Positions 29,303 to 38,245 are shown, counted from the stretch's first letter. The stretch: 64,000 nt of DNA from Sphingobacterium gobiense (GCF_002980575.1 NZ_PVBS01000001.1:1860001-1924000), one strand, 5' to 3'. The notes: generated by a model from the letters alone, not told the origin. Translations and numbers: made by a program.

Positions 29303-29345
29303 TTTTTTGCATGGGTTTATTTTTATATTTAGCCCATGCAAAAAA
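29303..29345 (+). promoter_or_regulatory. Hairpin sequestering the start codon of the retropepsin-like gene
   Basis: A perfect 13 bp inverted repeat TTTTTTGCATGGG (29303-29315) / CCCATGCAAAAAA (29333-29345) with a 17 nt loop. The right arm contains the ATG of the next gene (29336-29338), so in the mRNA the start codon would be paired. It begins 5 bp after the mdh stop codon. There is no T run after the stem on the plus strand, so it is a poor terminator for mdh. Confidence 0.6.
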
Positions 29346-29773
29346 TTCCGTTTGAAATATTGGAACTACAAGGCGAAGGTTACCATATATTGATTGATGT
29401 TTGTTTATTTGATCAATCTTTTAAAATGGTACTAGATACCGGGGCATCAAAAACTGTTCTTGACAAAACCACACTTCTTCAGTCAGGTATTCCGGAGGAA
29501 AAAATTGAAAATACCAATATCGTTTCGACGGGATTAGGTACAAATTCCATGGAAAGTTTTATCTTAGAACTACCAACTTTCGAAATAGGTAGCTGGAAAG
29601 TAAGGAAATTCATAACAGCGGTACTAGATTTAAGTGCTGTTAATTATGCCTACCAACAGATGGACCTCCCCCCCGTGATCGGCGTGCTGGGAGGAGATAT
29701 CCTAGTTACTTATGCTGCTCGAATTGATTATCAGAAACAGCTTTTAACCTTACGAGATCGTAAAGTAAGTTGA
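29336..29773 (+). CDS. Retropepsin-like aspartic protease (single-domain)
   Basis: This 145-residue protein has the aspartic-protease signature VLDTGASKTVLD with catalytic Asp34, a flap-like glycine region (STGLGTNSMES) and the second hydrophobic-hydrophobic-Gly block PVIGVLGGDIL near 110. Together these mark clan AA retropepsin-like proteins that act as dimers. No signal peptide is visible, so it is probably cytoplasmic. The start codon is buried in the 29303-29345 hairpin. A PagL-like gene begins 9 bp after its stop, so the two may be co-transcribed. Substrate unknown. Confidence 0.82.
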   Translation: MQKIPFEILELQGEGYHILIDVCLFDQSFKMVLDTGASKTVLDKTTLLQSGIPEEKIENTNIVSTGLGTNSMESFILELPTFEIGSWKVRKFITAVLDLSAVNYAYQQMDLPPVIGVLGGDILVTYAARIDYQKQLLTLRDRKVS

Positions 29774-29782
29774 AATTAGCTT

Positions 29783-31042
29783 ATGTTTTGGGGTGTAAAA
29801 TCGTTATTTATTTATATATTATTCTCCAGCTGTTTTCTCATTATTTTCCCACGAAGCGTATTCTCGCGGGACACACTTTCGATTGATACGGCGCACAAGC
29901 TAAACGGTGCCGGACGATTTGTACACCATCTAGGCGTAGAACTTCGCCCCGGTTATGTATTGCCGACGGTCCCTTTTTACGCTGGATTTAACAATCAGCA
30001 AAAACCTATTCGAAACGCGTTATCCGGGCATATGAAATACGCCTTCCGGTTTCCGAATGGCTCACTGGGAGATCAAATTTATCCCCATACTTACCAGGGG
30101 ATAGGTATGTCTTTTTACAGCTTCGGCAATCAACGGGAATTAGGTTCTCCTAAAACGATGTACCTTTTCCAACGTTCCAATATCACACAACTTAGTCCGA
30201 ATGTAGCATTAGATTATGAATGGAATTTTGGTTTGTCCACCGGCTGGAAGCCACACGATTTTGAGTACAACACCTACAATGTCGCGATTGGCTCTAAGAC
30301 CAATGCTTATTTAAATGCTGGACTATATTTGAGATGGAAGTTAACGCGGAATACAGATCTGGCAACGGGTATAGATTTCACCCATTTTTCAAATGGCAAT
30401 ACAAATTTCCCTAATGCGGGCCTTAACATGATCGGACTGAAGATAGGTGTTTTATATGATTTTCGAAAACGATATCCAGTCGCAGGGAAGCATCCCGAAA
30501 TACCCGATTCGTTGTTTAGGCAATACCCAAAGCATATCCACTATGATTTGGTCTTTTTCGGTTCGTGGCGTCGAAAAGGAGTCGAAGTCACCGGACAACC
30601 GGTTCCTTCGCCACATCAATACCCTGTTTTGGGAATGTATTTTGGTCCGATGTATAATTTAAGCTATAGATTTCGAGCAGGCCTGTCGATAGATGCTGTA
30701 TACGACGGAAGCGCGAATATTTACACAAAAAACTATTTTTCGGCGGTCCTTGAAGAAAAGTTTTTTAAACCATCCATAGACAAACAACTAGCCTTAGGCC
30801 TATCGGCGAGAGCTGAATATATCATGCCGATTTTCACTATCGGTATTGGCCTAGGAGGCAACGTGCTACATAAAGGCGTGGATCTCCGAGGTTCCTATCA
30901 AACATTCGCGCTTAAGATTGCAACCACCAAGAATTCGTTCTTGCATATTGGTTATAATTTAAAAGATTTTCACGAACCAAATTATTTGATGCTAGGTCTT
31001 GGCTACCGATTTAAAGATAAAGCACCGTCGCTGCTGTTTTAA
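29783..31042 (+). CDS. PagL-like (acyloxyacyl hydrolase-related) outer-membrane protein
   Basis: This 419-residue protein has a hydrophobic export signal (about 1-28, ending VFSRD) and a beta-barrel texture throughout. Around residue 200 it has DFTHFSNGNTNFPNAGLNMIG, which matches the HxSN...PN motif of the lipid A 3-O-deacylase PagL family, including the catalytic His and Ser. The protein is far longer than PagL (about 170 residues), as is usual for Bacteroidota members. It may deacylate lipid A or another envelope lipid; this is inferred from the motif only. It ends 9 bp from the convergent MFS gene. Confidence 0.75.
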   Translation: MFWGVKSLFIYILFSSCFLIIFPRSVFSRDTLSIDTAHKLNGAGRFVHHLGVELRPGYVLPTVPFYAGFNNQQKPIRNALSGHMKYAFRFPNGSLGDQIYPHTYQGIGMSFYSFGNQRELGSPKTMYLFQRSNITQLSPNVALDYEWNFGLSTGWKPHDFEYNTYNVAIGSKTNAYLNAGLYLRWKLTRNTDLATGIDFTHFSNGNTNFPNAGLNMIGLKIGVLYDFRKRYPVAGKHPEIPDSLFRQYPKHIHYDLVFFGSWRRKGVEVTGQPVPSPHQYPVLGMYFGPMYNLSYRFRAGLSIDAVYDGSANIYTKNYFSAVLEEKFFKPSIDKQLALGLSARAEYIMPIFTIGIGLGGNVLHKGVDLRGSYQTFALKIATTKNSFLHIGYNLKDFHEPNYLMLGLGYRFKDKAPSLLF

Positions 31043-31051
31043 TAAGATCGA

Positions 31052-32275
31052 TTATCTTTTCTTAAACAGTCTTCGATGAATGTGTAGTCGCAGATAGGTA
31101 TAAAAGCTTAGCGCAACGATAACACCTACTGTTCCCATAAAGTATAGCGTATTCTTGATTCCGATATATTCAGCCATTGCACCCACTAATAGCGTTCCAA
31201 TAGGAGCGACACCTTGAAAGGCCATTACATAATAACCTATCACCCTAGCACGATAACCTGGAACCACATGCGTCTGGATATATGTATTTATGGAAGAATT
31301 CTGCATCATCATGGCAAAAGCAACCATCATGGTAAACACCAACGCCAACGGTAGAAAGCGAGCAAATGCTAATAAACAAAGCGCTATACCCATTAAAAAG
31401 GCAGAAAACAATACACGGTACCGAAGATTTTCACCTGTTTTTAATCTTGCCATATTGATGGCACCGATCATCGCGCCAAAACCAGCAGCACTTTCAAACC
31501 AAGAGAAAGTGGATTCATCTCCCGAAAAAAGATCTTTAGCCACCGCCGGCAACAAAGACGTATAGGGGATGACGAATAAGCTCGAAAACACCAGTATAAT
31601 AATCAATGATGCGATATGTGGAGAACGCCGTACATAGCTGAATCCTTCAATAAGCGCTCGCGAATGGCTTTCCTTTGTAAGTTTCGAGCGATCTTCCTTT
31701 ACACGCATCAGCAGAAGGCATACGATGACTGGTAAAAAACTGATGAAGTTAATACCAAAGCAGACTAGCTCACCGTACCTGGTCAATAAAATCCCACCAA
31801 TGGCAGGCCCTACCATTCTCGCAGCATTGAAAATAGACGAATTTAATGCGATGGCATTAGGCAAATCGCGCTTATTATCTACCAGCGATATCATTAATGA
31901 CTGACGGCTAAGTACATCAAACGCATTGATGATTCCCTGTATAAAACCTAACACAGATAACAGAAGGACAGTTTGTAATTGTAATCCGACCACCAGTGTT
32001 AAAATACCGGCCTGTAGCATCAGTCCAATCTGCGTAAGAAACACCAGCTTATACTTCCTGTGCTTATCGACAAACGGGCCGACAAATGGGGAAAGGATCA
32101 GCGAAGGAAGCAAAGCAATAAATTGAACAAAACCTAGCCAAAATACGGAATTTGTCATTTCATAAACCATCCAACTGATGGCTATCCGCTGCATCCAAGT
32201 GCCCAAAAGTGATATCGCCTGACCTATGACATGTAACCGAAAATTGGGATAAGAAAGCGATCTAAATATGTCCAT
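31052..32275 (-). CDS. MFS transporter, EntS/MFS_3-type exporter
   Basis: The 407-residue membrane protein has about 12 helices. It begins with RSLSYPNFRLHVIGQAISLLGTWMQRIAISWMVYEMTNS, typical of the MFS_3 (enterobactin-exporter-like) group, and has the loop 2-3 motif GPFVDKHRKYKLV. It ends in a basic tail HRRLFKKR. Probable drug, siderophore or metabolite efflux by proton antiport; the substrate is unknown. It is transcribed alone, divergent from fsa across 125 bp. Confidence 0.9.
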   Translation of the reverse strand: MDIFRSLSYPNFRLHVIGQAISLLGTWMQRIAISWMVYEMTNSVFWLGFVQFIALLPSLILSPFVGPFVDKHRKYKLVFLTQIGLMLQAGILTLVVGLQLQTVLLLSVLGFIQGIINAFDVLSRQSLMISLVDNKRDLPNAIALNSSIFNAARMVGPAIGGILLTRYGELVCFGINFISFLPVIVCLLLMRVKEDRSKLTKESHSRALIEGFSYVRRSPHIASLIIILVFSSLFVIPYTSLLPAVAKDLFSGDESTFSWFESAAGFGAMIGAINMARLKTGENLRYRVLFSAFLMGIALCLLAFARFLPLALVFTMMVAFAMMMQNSSINTYIQTHVVPGYRARVIGYYVMAFQGVAPIGTLLVGAMAEYIGIKNTLYFMGTVGVIVALSFYTYLRLHIHRRLFKKR

Positions 32276-32329
32276 GAACGGCCAAAAAAATGTTTTGATT
32301 AAACTTAACCAGATTGAGAATAATATAAT

Positions 32330-32337
32330 TACTTTTG
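32330..32337 (+). promoter_or_regulatory. Putative -7 promoter element of fsa
   Basis: TACTTTTG matches TAnnTTTG, 63 bp before the fsa ATG; the -33 box is weak. Confidence 0.35.
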
Positions 32338-32400
32338 TAACATACTTATGTATACTATGTTTTAAAATATTTTAAATCACTATAAAACAATCTAATAAAC

Positions 32401-33060
32401 ATGAAATTTTTTATCGATACCGCAAACTTAGCACAGATCAAAGAAGCACAGGATCTTGGCGTGTTGGATGGCGTAACGACTAACCCCAGCTTAATGGCAA
32501 AAGAAGGCATCAGCGGGGAAGAAAATGTAATTAATCATTATAAAGCTATCTGCGACATTGTAGATGGCGATGTAAGTGCCGAAGTTATCGCTACAGATTT
32601 TGACAATATCATCAAAGAAGGTGAAGCATTGGCTGCCTTAAATCCAAAAATTGTTGTGAAGGTTCCTATGATTAAAGATGGCGTTAAAGCTATCAAGTAT
32701 TTTAGTCAGAAAGGCATCAAAACAAATTGTACGCTTGTATTTTCTGCTGGTCAAGCATTATTGGCCGCCAAGGCGGGAGCAACGTACGTATCTCCATTTA
32801 TCGGTAGATTGGACGACATTTCTGTAGATGGTCTAGGCTTAATCGAAGAAATTCGTCATATATATGACAACTACGGTTTTAAAACAGAAATTTTAGCAGC
32901 TTCCGTACGTCATAGTGCACACTTATTAGGCTGTGCGAAGATTGGAGCTGATGTAATGACAGGACCATTATCCGTTATCCTGTCCTTGTTAAAGCATCCG
33001 TTAACCGATAGCGGTTTAGCGCAGTTCTTAGCTGACCACGCGAAGGCAGCGGGAAAGTAA
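32401..33060 (+). CDS. fsa: Fructose-6-phosphate aldolase / small transaldolase
   Basis: The 219-residue TIM-barrel protein starts [16 protein letters not shown] and has [13 protein letters not shown] (residues 24-36) and the Schiff-base lysine K87 in VVKVPM. The [29 protein letters not shown] block follows, here at about 108-138. These mark the short transaldolase subfamily shared by fructose-6-phosphate aldolase and bacterial TalC-type transaldolases. Which activity predominates cannot be decided by eye. It is monocistronic with a strong terminator 20 bp downstream. Confidence 0.92.
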   Translation: MKFFIDTANLAQIKEAQDLGVLDGVTTNPSLMAKEGISGEENVINHYKAICDIVDGDVSAEVIATDFDNIIKEGEALAALNPKIVVKVPMIKDGVKAIKYFSQKGIKTNCTLVFSAGQALLAAKAGATYVSPFIGRLDDISVDGLGLIEEIRHIYDNYGFKTEILAASVRHSAHLLGCAKIGADVMTGPLSVILSLLKHPLTDSGLAQFLADHAKAAGK

Positions 33061-33079
33061 AATAATATATTTCATGATG

Positions 33080-33114
33080 AAAGCCTCTCCCGTTTTATCT
33101 GGAGAGGCTTTTTT
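33080..33114 (+). terminator. Rho-independent terminator after fsa
   Basis: 11 bp perfect stem AAAGCCTCTCC / GGAGAGGCTTT with a 10 nt loop and a T run, 20 bp after the fsa stop. Confidence 0.88.
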
Positions 33115-33191
33115 AATCAGTCTCCAATCCGGTTGATCTGCACTCTTTTTGAGGTAAAAAAGACTATAAAATTCGTAACTTTACGGCTATC

Positions 33192-33638
33192 ATGACGAAT
33201 GAAAAAAAAGAAAGAAACAAGGAATTTATGGAGCTTCTTCGGGAAAACGGCCTGAAAGTGACCTCCCAAAGATTGCGTGTTTTAGAAGAGATAACGCACA
33301 AAGACGCAGCTATATCACAGCCTGACCTAGAAAAAATCGTGGGAAAAGATATTGATAGAGTAACACTATATCGCATCTTATCAAGCTTTGAAGAGAAAGG
33401 AATTGTCCATAAAATATTCGATTTGAATGGTACAGCAACTTATGCTATGTGCACTTCTAACTGCACCGAAAATCATCATCACGATCAACATATCCACTTC
33501 ATTTGTTCGGTATGTAATAGCGTATTTTGCTTGGACGAGGTGTCACTTCCAAAGATTACTTTACCTTCTCATTTCGCCCTCCATTCCCTCGCTATAAACG
33601 CTGTGGGATTATGTGCAAACTGCCAAAAAGAAGATTAA
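33192..33638 (+). CDS. Fur-family transcriptional regulator
   Basis: The 148-residue protein has an N-terminal winged helix (MELLRENGLKVTSQRLRVLEEI, then DRVTLYRILSSFEEKGIV at about 55-75). The C-terminal dimerisation domain has the histidine-rich metal region ENHHHDQHIHF (near 95) and two Cys pairs, CSVC (near 109) and CANC (near 142), which would hold structural zinc. Fur, Zur and PerR cannot be told apart safely; the histidine-rich segment favours Zn or Fe sensing. It has its own terminator and no adjacent metal-transport gene except the MFS exporter about 1 kb upstream. Confidence 0.92.
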   Translation: MTNEKKERNKEFMELLRENGLKVTSQRLRVLEEITHKDAAISQPDLEKIVGKDIDRVTLYRILSSFEEKGIVHKIFDLNGTATYAMCTSNCTENHHHDQHIHFICSVCNSVFCLDEVSLPKITLPSHFALHSLAINAVGLCANCQKED

Positions 33639-33662
33639 ACACGAACATATATACACGCATAC

Positions 33663-33696
33663 AAAAAAAGCTTTCTGAATTCAGGAAGCTTTTTTT
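33663..33696 (+). terminator. Terminator after the Fur-family gene
   Basis: 13 bp stem with one G-T pair (33663-33675 / 33684-33696), a self-complementary 8 nt loop (TGAATTCA) and T7 at the 3' side. It marks the left border of an AT-rich gene-free stretch. Confidence 0.85.
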
Positions 33697-34152
33697 ATGT
33701 AAATTACCCGCTTGATAAAACAAAAAAATAAATACATAAAAAACAAAATAATAACACCATAATACACTTATAATAAATATATTATAAAAGATAAAATAAA
33801 CACATACATAATTTAATAAGTTTATCAATTATATATTTGTTATCGCGTTTTTTCAGAAAAGTCGTTCTAATCATATCAAAAACAAGCTAAAGACAATATA
33901 ATTTTTAGCATAAAGTAAATTTAAGTGATACATTATCAATAAATTATAACTGGTAAATTAAATAACAGAATAAGAAAAGGAAATTAGACAGGAAATGCTT
34001 TGATCCTAAATAAATATAAAGAACATTTTTTACGTATCTTAGTTTATATAAAGAGCATATCGCTATAATACGCTTGCGCATTTTCATACCATCCCTCTCC
34101 TATCGGTGGATGCTATATAAAGAGCGAAGCATCAAGTAATAATTTTAAACAC
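33697..34152. other. Gene-free AT-rich intergenic region upstream of rnr
   Basis: About 455 bp with no convincing open frame on either strand. The first 130 bp are almost entirely A and T. A 12 bp direct repeat TATATAAAGAGC occurs at 34045-34056 and 34114-34125, 69 bp apart and within 110 bp of the rnr start. The region probably contains the rnr promoter, but no full TTTG-N20-TAnnTTTG match was found (the nearest is TATCTTAG near 34036). Confidence 0.5.
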
Positions 34153-36282
34153 ATGAAACAGAAAAAAGAGAACGCCTACAGAGAAGTACTGACTCATCTT
34201 ATCGTTGACATATTCGAAAAATCAAATAATACACCACTCAATTACAAACAGGTAGCTGCCAAACTTAACCTTAGCGAAAGCGACTCAAAAAATGCGATCG
34301 CCGAAATTCTTTCTGACGAATCGAAATCCGGCAAATTCCTGCAAGTGGAGCGCGGCAAATTTAAGTTGCGCCAGTTAAATGTCTACATCCAAGGAAAGGT
34401 CGACATGACAGCCGATGGTTCGGCTTATGTCGTCCCGGAGGATGAACTTGAAAATGACATTCATATCGCGCCTCGCAAACTGAGGCAGGCATTACACAAT
34501 GATATCGTAAAGGTGCACGTCTACGAACGACGAAAAGGCCGGAAGCGAGAGGGCGAAGTAGTGGAGATTATCCAACGGGCAAAAACAGATTTTACTGGAA
34601 CGATAGACATCTCCAAATCGTATGCATTTTTTCTACCAGACGACCGAAAGATGATCCACGATATATTCATTCCGCTGGACAATCTAAACGGCGCGCAACA
34701 CGGAGAAAAAGTTGTTGTCTCGATTGTAGAATGGCCGAAGAATGCCAAAAATCCAATCGGAAAGGTAAAAAATATCCTAGGTAAAAAAGGCGAGAACGAC
34801 ACAGAGATGAATGCGATTCTCGCGGACTTTGGCTTTCCGCTGTCCTTTCCGCCTCAAGTTGAAGCCGAAGCAAACGCTATCTCAGAGCAATTACCTGCCG
34901 ACGAAATAAAGAAAAGACGTGATTTTCGCGATATCCTCACGTTCACGATAGATCCTTTCGATGCAAAAGACTTTGACGACGCGATCTCTTTCCAAACACT
35001 GGATAATGGAAATTACGAAGTCGGCGTCCATATCGCTGACGTTTCTCACTACGTGCAACCAGATTCCCTTTTAGATAAAGAAGCTTTTGAACGGGGCACA
35101 TCCGTATACCTGGTTGATCGGGTAATCCCGATGCTTCCCGAACGTCTGTCAAACGGTGTATGTTCGTTGCGCCCACATGAAGACAAATTATGTTTCTCCG
35201 CTGTATTCGAAATGGACGACAAAGCGAACGTATTAAACCAGTGGTTTGGACGCACCGTTATTAACTCTAATCGTCGTTTTAGCTACGAGGAAGCACAAGA
35301 GGTTATTGAGACCCAAAGCGGAGATCATGCAGCCGAAATCTTAAAACTAAATCAAATCGCCTATATTCTGCGAGAACGCAAATTTAAGAGCGGTGCAATC
35401 AGCTTCGAAAGTGAGGAGGTTAAATTCCACCTTGATGAAAAAGGAAAACCCTTGGGCGTCTATACAAAAGTGCGGAAAGACGCACATAAGCTTATCGAGG
35501 ATTTCATGCTTCTAGCCAATCGAAAAGTTGCCGAATACATCGGTAAGCAAGGTAGAGGCAAAAATAAGCTAACGTTCGTCTATCGATTCCATGATACGCC
35601 CAACCTGGAAACATTGACCACTTTTTCCCAGTTTGCTTTACGGTTTGGACACAAGCTCACGATTAAAACGGATAAAGAGGCTGCGCGGTCGCTAAATGCA
35701 CTTCTGACAAAGATCGAAGGCACAAAGGAGCAAAATATGTTAACGACACTCGCCATCCGATCGATGGCAAAAGCTATTTATACGACCAAAAGCACCAGCC
35801 ACTATGGACTCGCTTTCGATTATTACACGCATTTCACCTCCCCTATCCGTCGTTATCCGGACGTGATGGTACATCGTTTGTTACAATTTTATCTGGATGG
35901 TGGAAAAAAAATCAACGCGGAGCATTACGAAAAGATGGCGGAGCATTCCTCCCAAATGGAAAAAAAGGCTGCTGAAGCAGAACGCGCATCTATTAAATAC
36001 AAACAGGCCGAGTATCTGGAAGACCAAATCGGTGTAGAATATACGGGCATCGTATCGGGTGTCACCGAGTGGGGCATGTATGTGGAGATTCAAGAAAACA
36101 AATGTGAAGGCATGGTACGCTTACGCGATATCACAGACGATTTCTATACACTTGATGAGAAAAACTATGCCATCATCGGTCAACGGAAGAAAAAGAAATA
36201 TCAGCTTGGTGACGAAGTACGCATCAAAGTTAAGAAAGTAGACTTGGAAAAGAGACAAATTGATTTTACGCTCATGTCGTAG
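34153..36282 (+). CDS. rnr: Ribonuclease R (RNase II/R family exoribonuclease)
   Basis: This 709-residue 3'-5' exoribonuclease degrades structured RNA. Order: an N-terminal helix-turn-helix-like region (30-75), cold-shock domains (about 80-225), and an RNB catalytic domain with DPFDAKDFDDAIS (residues 267-279), where the Asp cluster binds Mg. The C-terminal S1 domain (about 625-705) begins GVEYTGIVSGVTEWGMYVE. The length fits bacterial RNase R without the lysine-rich tail seen in E. coli. It is transcribed alone; a GC-rich hairpin lies 34 bp downstream. Confidence 0.96.
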   Translation: MKQKKENAYREVLTHLIVDIFEKSNNTPLNYKQVAAKLNLSESDSKNAIAEILSDESKSGKFLQVERGKFKLRQLNVYIQGKVDMTADGSAYVVPEDELENDIHIAPRKLRQALHNDIVKVHVYERRKGRKREGEVVEIIQRAKTDFTGTIDISKSYAFFLPDDRKMIHDIFIPLDNLNGAQHGEKVVVSIVEWPKNAKNPIGKVKNILGKKGENDTEMNAILADFGFPLSFPPQVEAEANAISEQLPADEIKKRRDFRDILTFTIDPFDAKDFDDAISFQTLDNGNYEVGVHIADVSHYVQPDSLLDKEAFERGTSVYLVDRVIPMLPERLSNGVCSLRPHEDKLCFSAVFEMDDKANVLNQWFGRTVINSNRRFSYEEAQEVIETQSGDHAAEILKLNQIAYILRERKFKSGAISFESEEVKFHLDEKGKPLGVYTKVRKDAHKLIEDFMLLANRKVAEYIGKQGRGKNKLTFVYRFHDTPNLETLTTFSQFALRFGHKLTIKTDKEAARSLNALLTKIEGTKEQNMLTTLAIRSMAKAIYTTKSTSHYGLAFDYYTHFTSPIRRYPDVMVHRLLQFYLDGGKKINAEHYEKMAEHSSQMEKKAAEAERASIKYKQAEYLEDQIGVEYTGIVSGVTEWGMYVEIQENKCEGMVRLRDITDDFYTLDEKNYAIIGQRKKKKYQLGDEVRIKVKKVDLEKRQIDFTLMS

Positions 36283-36315
36283 TAAGCACTAGCAACGACA
36301 TTTTACTATATATAG

Positions 36316-36341
36316 AGGGCGCACATTAAGTGGTGCGCCCT
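36316..36341. terminator. Hairpin between rnr and a convergent gene
   Basis: 9 bp perfect stem AGGGCGCAC / GTGCGCCCT (36316-36324, 36333-36341) with an 8 nt loop. There is no T run on either side, so termination is only probable; its position between two convergent stop codons supports that role. Confidence 0.5.
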
Positions 36342-36365
36342 AAGAATTATTCGCTTAGCTTTTTG

Positions 36366-36830
36366 TTACAGCGGTAAATCAGCCATGAATTGTACATTTA
36401 ACCGACCAAGATTGACCCCAACCATAACCCCCGGCATCGTGTGATCAAATATCCAAGCATTATTCCTACGATAAATATAGCCCCTACGGTAGGGATCGTA
36501 ATAAGTGCGGTACTTCGGAAAATACACGTAGTCCGGGCGATGATGAAAACGCTCACCGTAATACCAACTATCATGATCGCGATATTGCTTGCGCTGATTC
36601 TTGACATATTTACGGTATTCCTTCTCCCGTTTCTCGTAATACTTATGATAAGCCTTATCTTGCTTCTTCGCATATTTACGAGCATCTTTCTGTCGTTTCT
36701 CGATGTACTTCACATACTCTTTCCGTTCCTTTCGCGAGTTTTTTCCGTTCCCGCGCCCCTGAGCAAAGATATCGGTCAAGGTTACTGTACTAAAAAATAG
36801 TACAAAGGCAATTATTGTAAACTTTTTCAT
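36366..36830 (-). CDS. Secreted Lys/Tyr-rich basic protein of unknown function
   Basis: This 154-residue protein starts at ATG 36830, preceded at 5 nt by AAAGGAG (36836-36842 on the complement); the open frame extends to a TTG at 36854. It has a signal peptide (about 1-24, ending IFAQG) and a strongly basic central region of Tyr-Lys repeats (KYIEKRQKDARKYAKKQ, KYYEKREKEYRKYVKNQ), probably one long helix. A Tyr/Arg-rich segment with YYDPYRRGYIYR follows. The end VGVNLGRLNVQFMADLPL could anchor in or near the outer membrane. I know no function. It is convergent with rnr. Confidence 0.72.
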   Translation of the reverse strand: MKKFTIIAFVLFFSTVTLTDIFAQGRGNGKNSRKERKEYVKYIEKRQKDARKYAKKQDKAYHKYYEKREKEYRKYVKNQRKQYRDHDSWYYGERFHHRPDYVYFPKYRTYYDPYRRGYIYRRNNAWIFDHTMPGVMVGVNLGRLNVQFMADLPL

Positions 36831-36999
36831 GGTTTCTCCTTTCTTTTTGTTCAACCTGCTGTCACATATATCTATCTTTAGGACAGTCCAGAAGCGATCA
36901 GGGTTTAATTACCGGTCACTTTTTTGACTTGCTCCAAGTGTAGCGCTTGAAAATACCCAGAAGACCAATTTTATAGGGATCATGGCCATGGCCTAAAGA

Positions 37000-37479
37000 C
37001 TATCTACGGAGGATAAGCTTTTCTGTAGAGACTCCGTCTTCTTCACCGATAAAATAACTTTCGAATCCAAATTTTTCTAAAAGTCGTCTTGACGCAATAT
37101 TATCAGGATCTATAATCCCAATCACATCTTTACAGGGGGCTATCTCCCCAGCCTGTTCCAAAAGCGTTTCACAAATTTTCGTACCAAAACCCCTTTTCCA
37201 AAATATTTGCTGAAGCAGATATCCAATTTCTAATACAGCACGGTCATATTTATAACTTACCAGTTTGCAGTCTCCGATAAATCCAGCGGCGTCATCAAGA
37301 ACCTTAAAATATCCCAGCAAATCATCTTCTTCATTAATCTGCATGATGGATGTAAATTTTTCTCTTGCTTGCTCTTCTGACATCCCCTTTCCGGTAATGT
37401 ATTTCATGACATGATCGTCCGCGACTAGAGCGCAATAGTCGTGGAAATCTTCCCATTTATATTTCACAAGCTGAAGCAT
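37000..37479 (-). CDS. GNAT-family N-acetyltransferase
   Basis: The 159-residue protein has the RimJ/RimL-type GNAT layout. Residues DAAGFIGDCKLVSYKYDRAVLEIGYLLQQIFWKRGFGTKICETLLEQA (about 65-112) include the acetyl-CoA pyrophosphate loop, here KRGFGT in place of the canonical R/QxxGxG/A. NIASRRLLEKFGFES follows near 130. It transfers acetyl from acetyl-CoA to an amine; the target (ribosomal protein, antibiotic or metabolite) is not predictable. It is divergent from the nitroreductase gene. Confidence 0.88.
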   Translation of the reverse strand: MLQLVKYKWEDFHDYCALVADDHVMKYITGKGMSEEQAREKFTSIMQINEEDDLLGYFKVLDDAAGFIGDCKLVSYKYDRAVLEIGYLLQQIFWKRGFGTKICETLLEQAGEIAPCKDVIGIIDPDNIASRRLLEKFGFESYFIGEEDGVSTEKLILRR

Positions 37480-37523
37480 TAAGCAAAGTTATATAGAAAT
37501 TACATTATTTGAACATAAAGTAT

Positions 37524-37554
37524 CTGCATCCAAAAGACGAAATAATTAGTTTTG
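37524..37554 (+). promoter_or_regulatory. Putative promoter of the nitroreductase gene
   Basis: TAGTTTTG at 37547-37554 matches TAnnTTTG, with TCTG (three of four bases of TTTG, ending 37526) 20 nt upstream. The gene starts 31 bp downstream. Confidence 0.45.
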
Positions 37555-37585
37555 CTAAAAATAACAATTAATAACATTCCAAAGT

Positions 37586-38185
37586 ATGCATTTTTTAGAC
37601 ATCGCTAAAAATAGGTATAGCACAAAGCAATACAACCCGAATGAGAAACTATCAGAAGACGCCGTTCAACAGCTAAAAGAAATCCTACGATTAAGCCCTT
37701 CCTCCATCAACAGCCAACCCTGGAAATTCACCATTATTGCCGACACGAAAGTCAAAAGCGAATTAGCGACAGTATCCTATCATAATCTGGAAAAAATCAA
37801 TCAAGCAAGCCATTTAGTTGTATTCAATGTGATTGATTGCGTAGAAAAATTTGAGAATGAAAACCTATGTAAATTACCCGAAGGCGCCGTAAATTATTAT
37901 AATCAACATGTAAGACCACTGGGCGAAGCGGGTATAAAAAACTGGATGCAGCATCAAGTTTATCTTTCATTAGGCTTTTTCCTCGCCGCGTGCGCCAGCA
38001 TGGGTATTGATTCGACACCCATGGAGGGCATCCAACCGGACGAATACGACAAGGTGTTACGACACAATGGGTATACAGCACTATTTGCTGTGGCTATCGG
38101 CCGTAGAGACACCGCTGATTTCAACCAGCCTACTGTTAAACCCAAACTCCGTCGCCCGTTAGAAGATGTGGTAGATGCTATTTAA
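37586..38185 (+). CDS. NfsB-like NAD(P)H nitroreductase
   Basis: This 199-residue flavoprotein starts MHFLDIAKNRYSTKQYNPNEKLSED, with the early Arg-Ser/Tyr FMN-binding motif. LSPSSINSQPWKFTIIAD follows near residues 36-54, where bacterial nitroreductases hold FMN. AVAIGRRDTADFNQPTVKPKLRRPLEDVV is at the end, giving the terminal FMN-contacting Gly-Arg. It probably reduces quinones or nitroaromatics with NAD(P)H. It lies 108 bp upstream of rpsL, which has its own promoter. Confidence 0.92.
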   Translation: MHFLDIAKNRYSTKQYNPNEKLSEDAVQQLKEILRLSPSSINSQPWKFTIIADTKVKSELATVSYHNLEKINQASHLVVFNVIDCVEKFENENLCKLPEGAVNYYNQHVRPLGEAGIKNWMQHQVYLSLGFFLAACASMGIDSTPMEGIQPDEYDKVLRHNGYTALFAVAIGRRDTADFNQPTVKPKLRRPLEDVVDAI

Positions 38186-38237
38186 TATATTTCTGAAATT
38201 TACATACGTAACTGTTTATTATTCAAAAGGGAATCAC

Positions 38238-38245
38238 TATCTTTG
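38238..38245 (+). promoter_or_regulatory. Putative -7 promoter element of the rpsL-rpsG unit
   Basis: TATCTTTG exactly fits the most common form of TAnnTTTG, 48 bp upstream of the rpsL ATG; a TGTTTA sequence lies near the -33 spacing. Confidence 0.5.
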
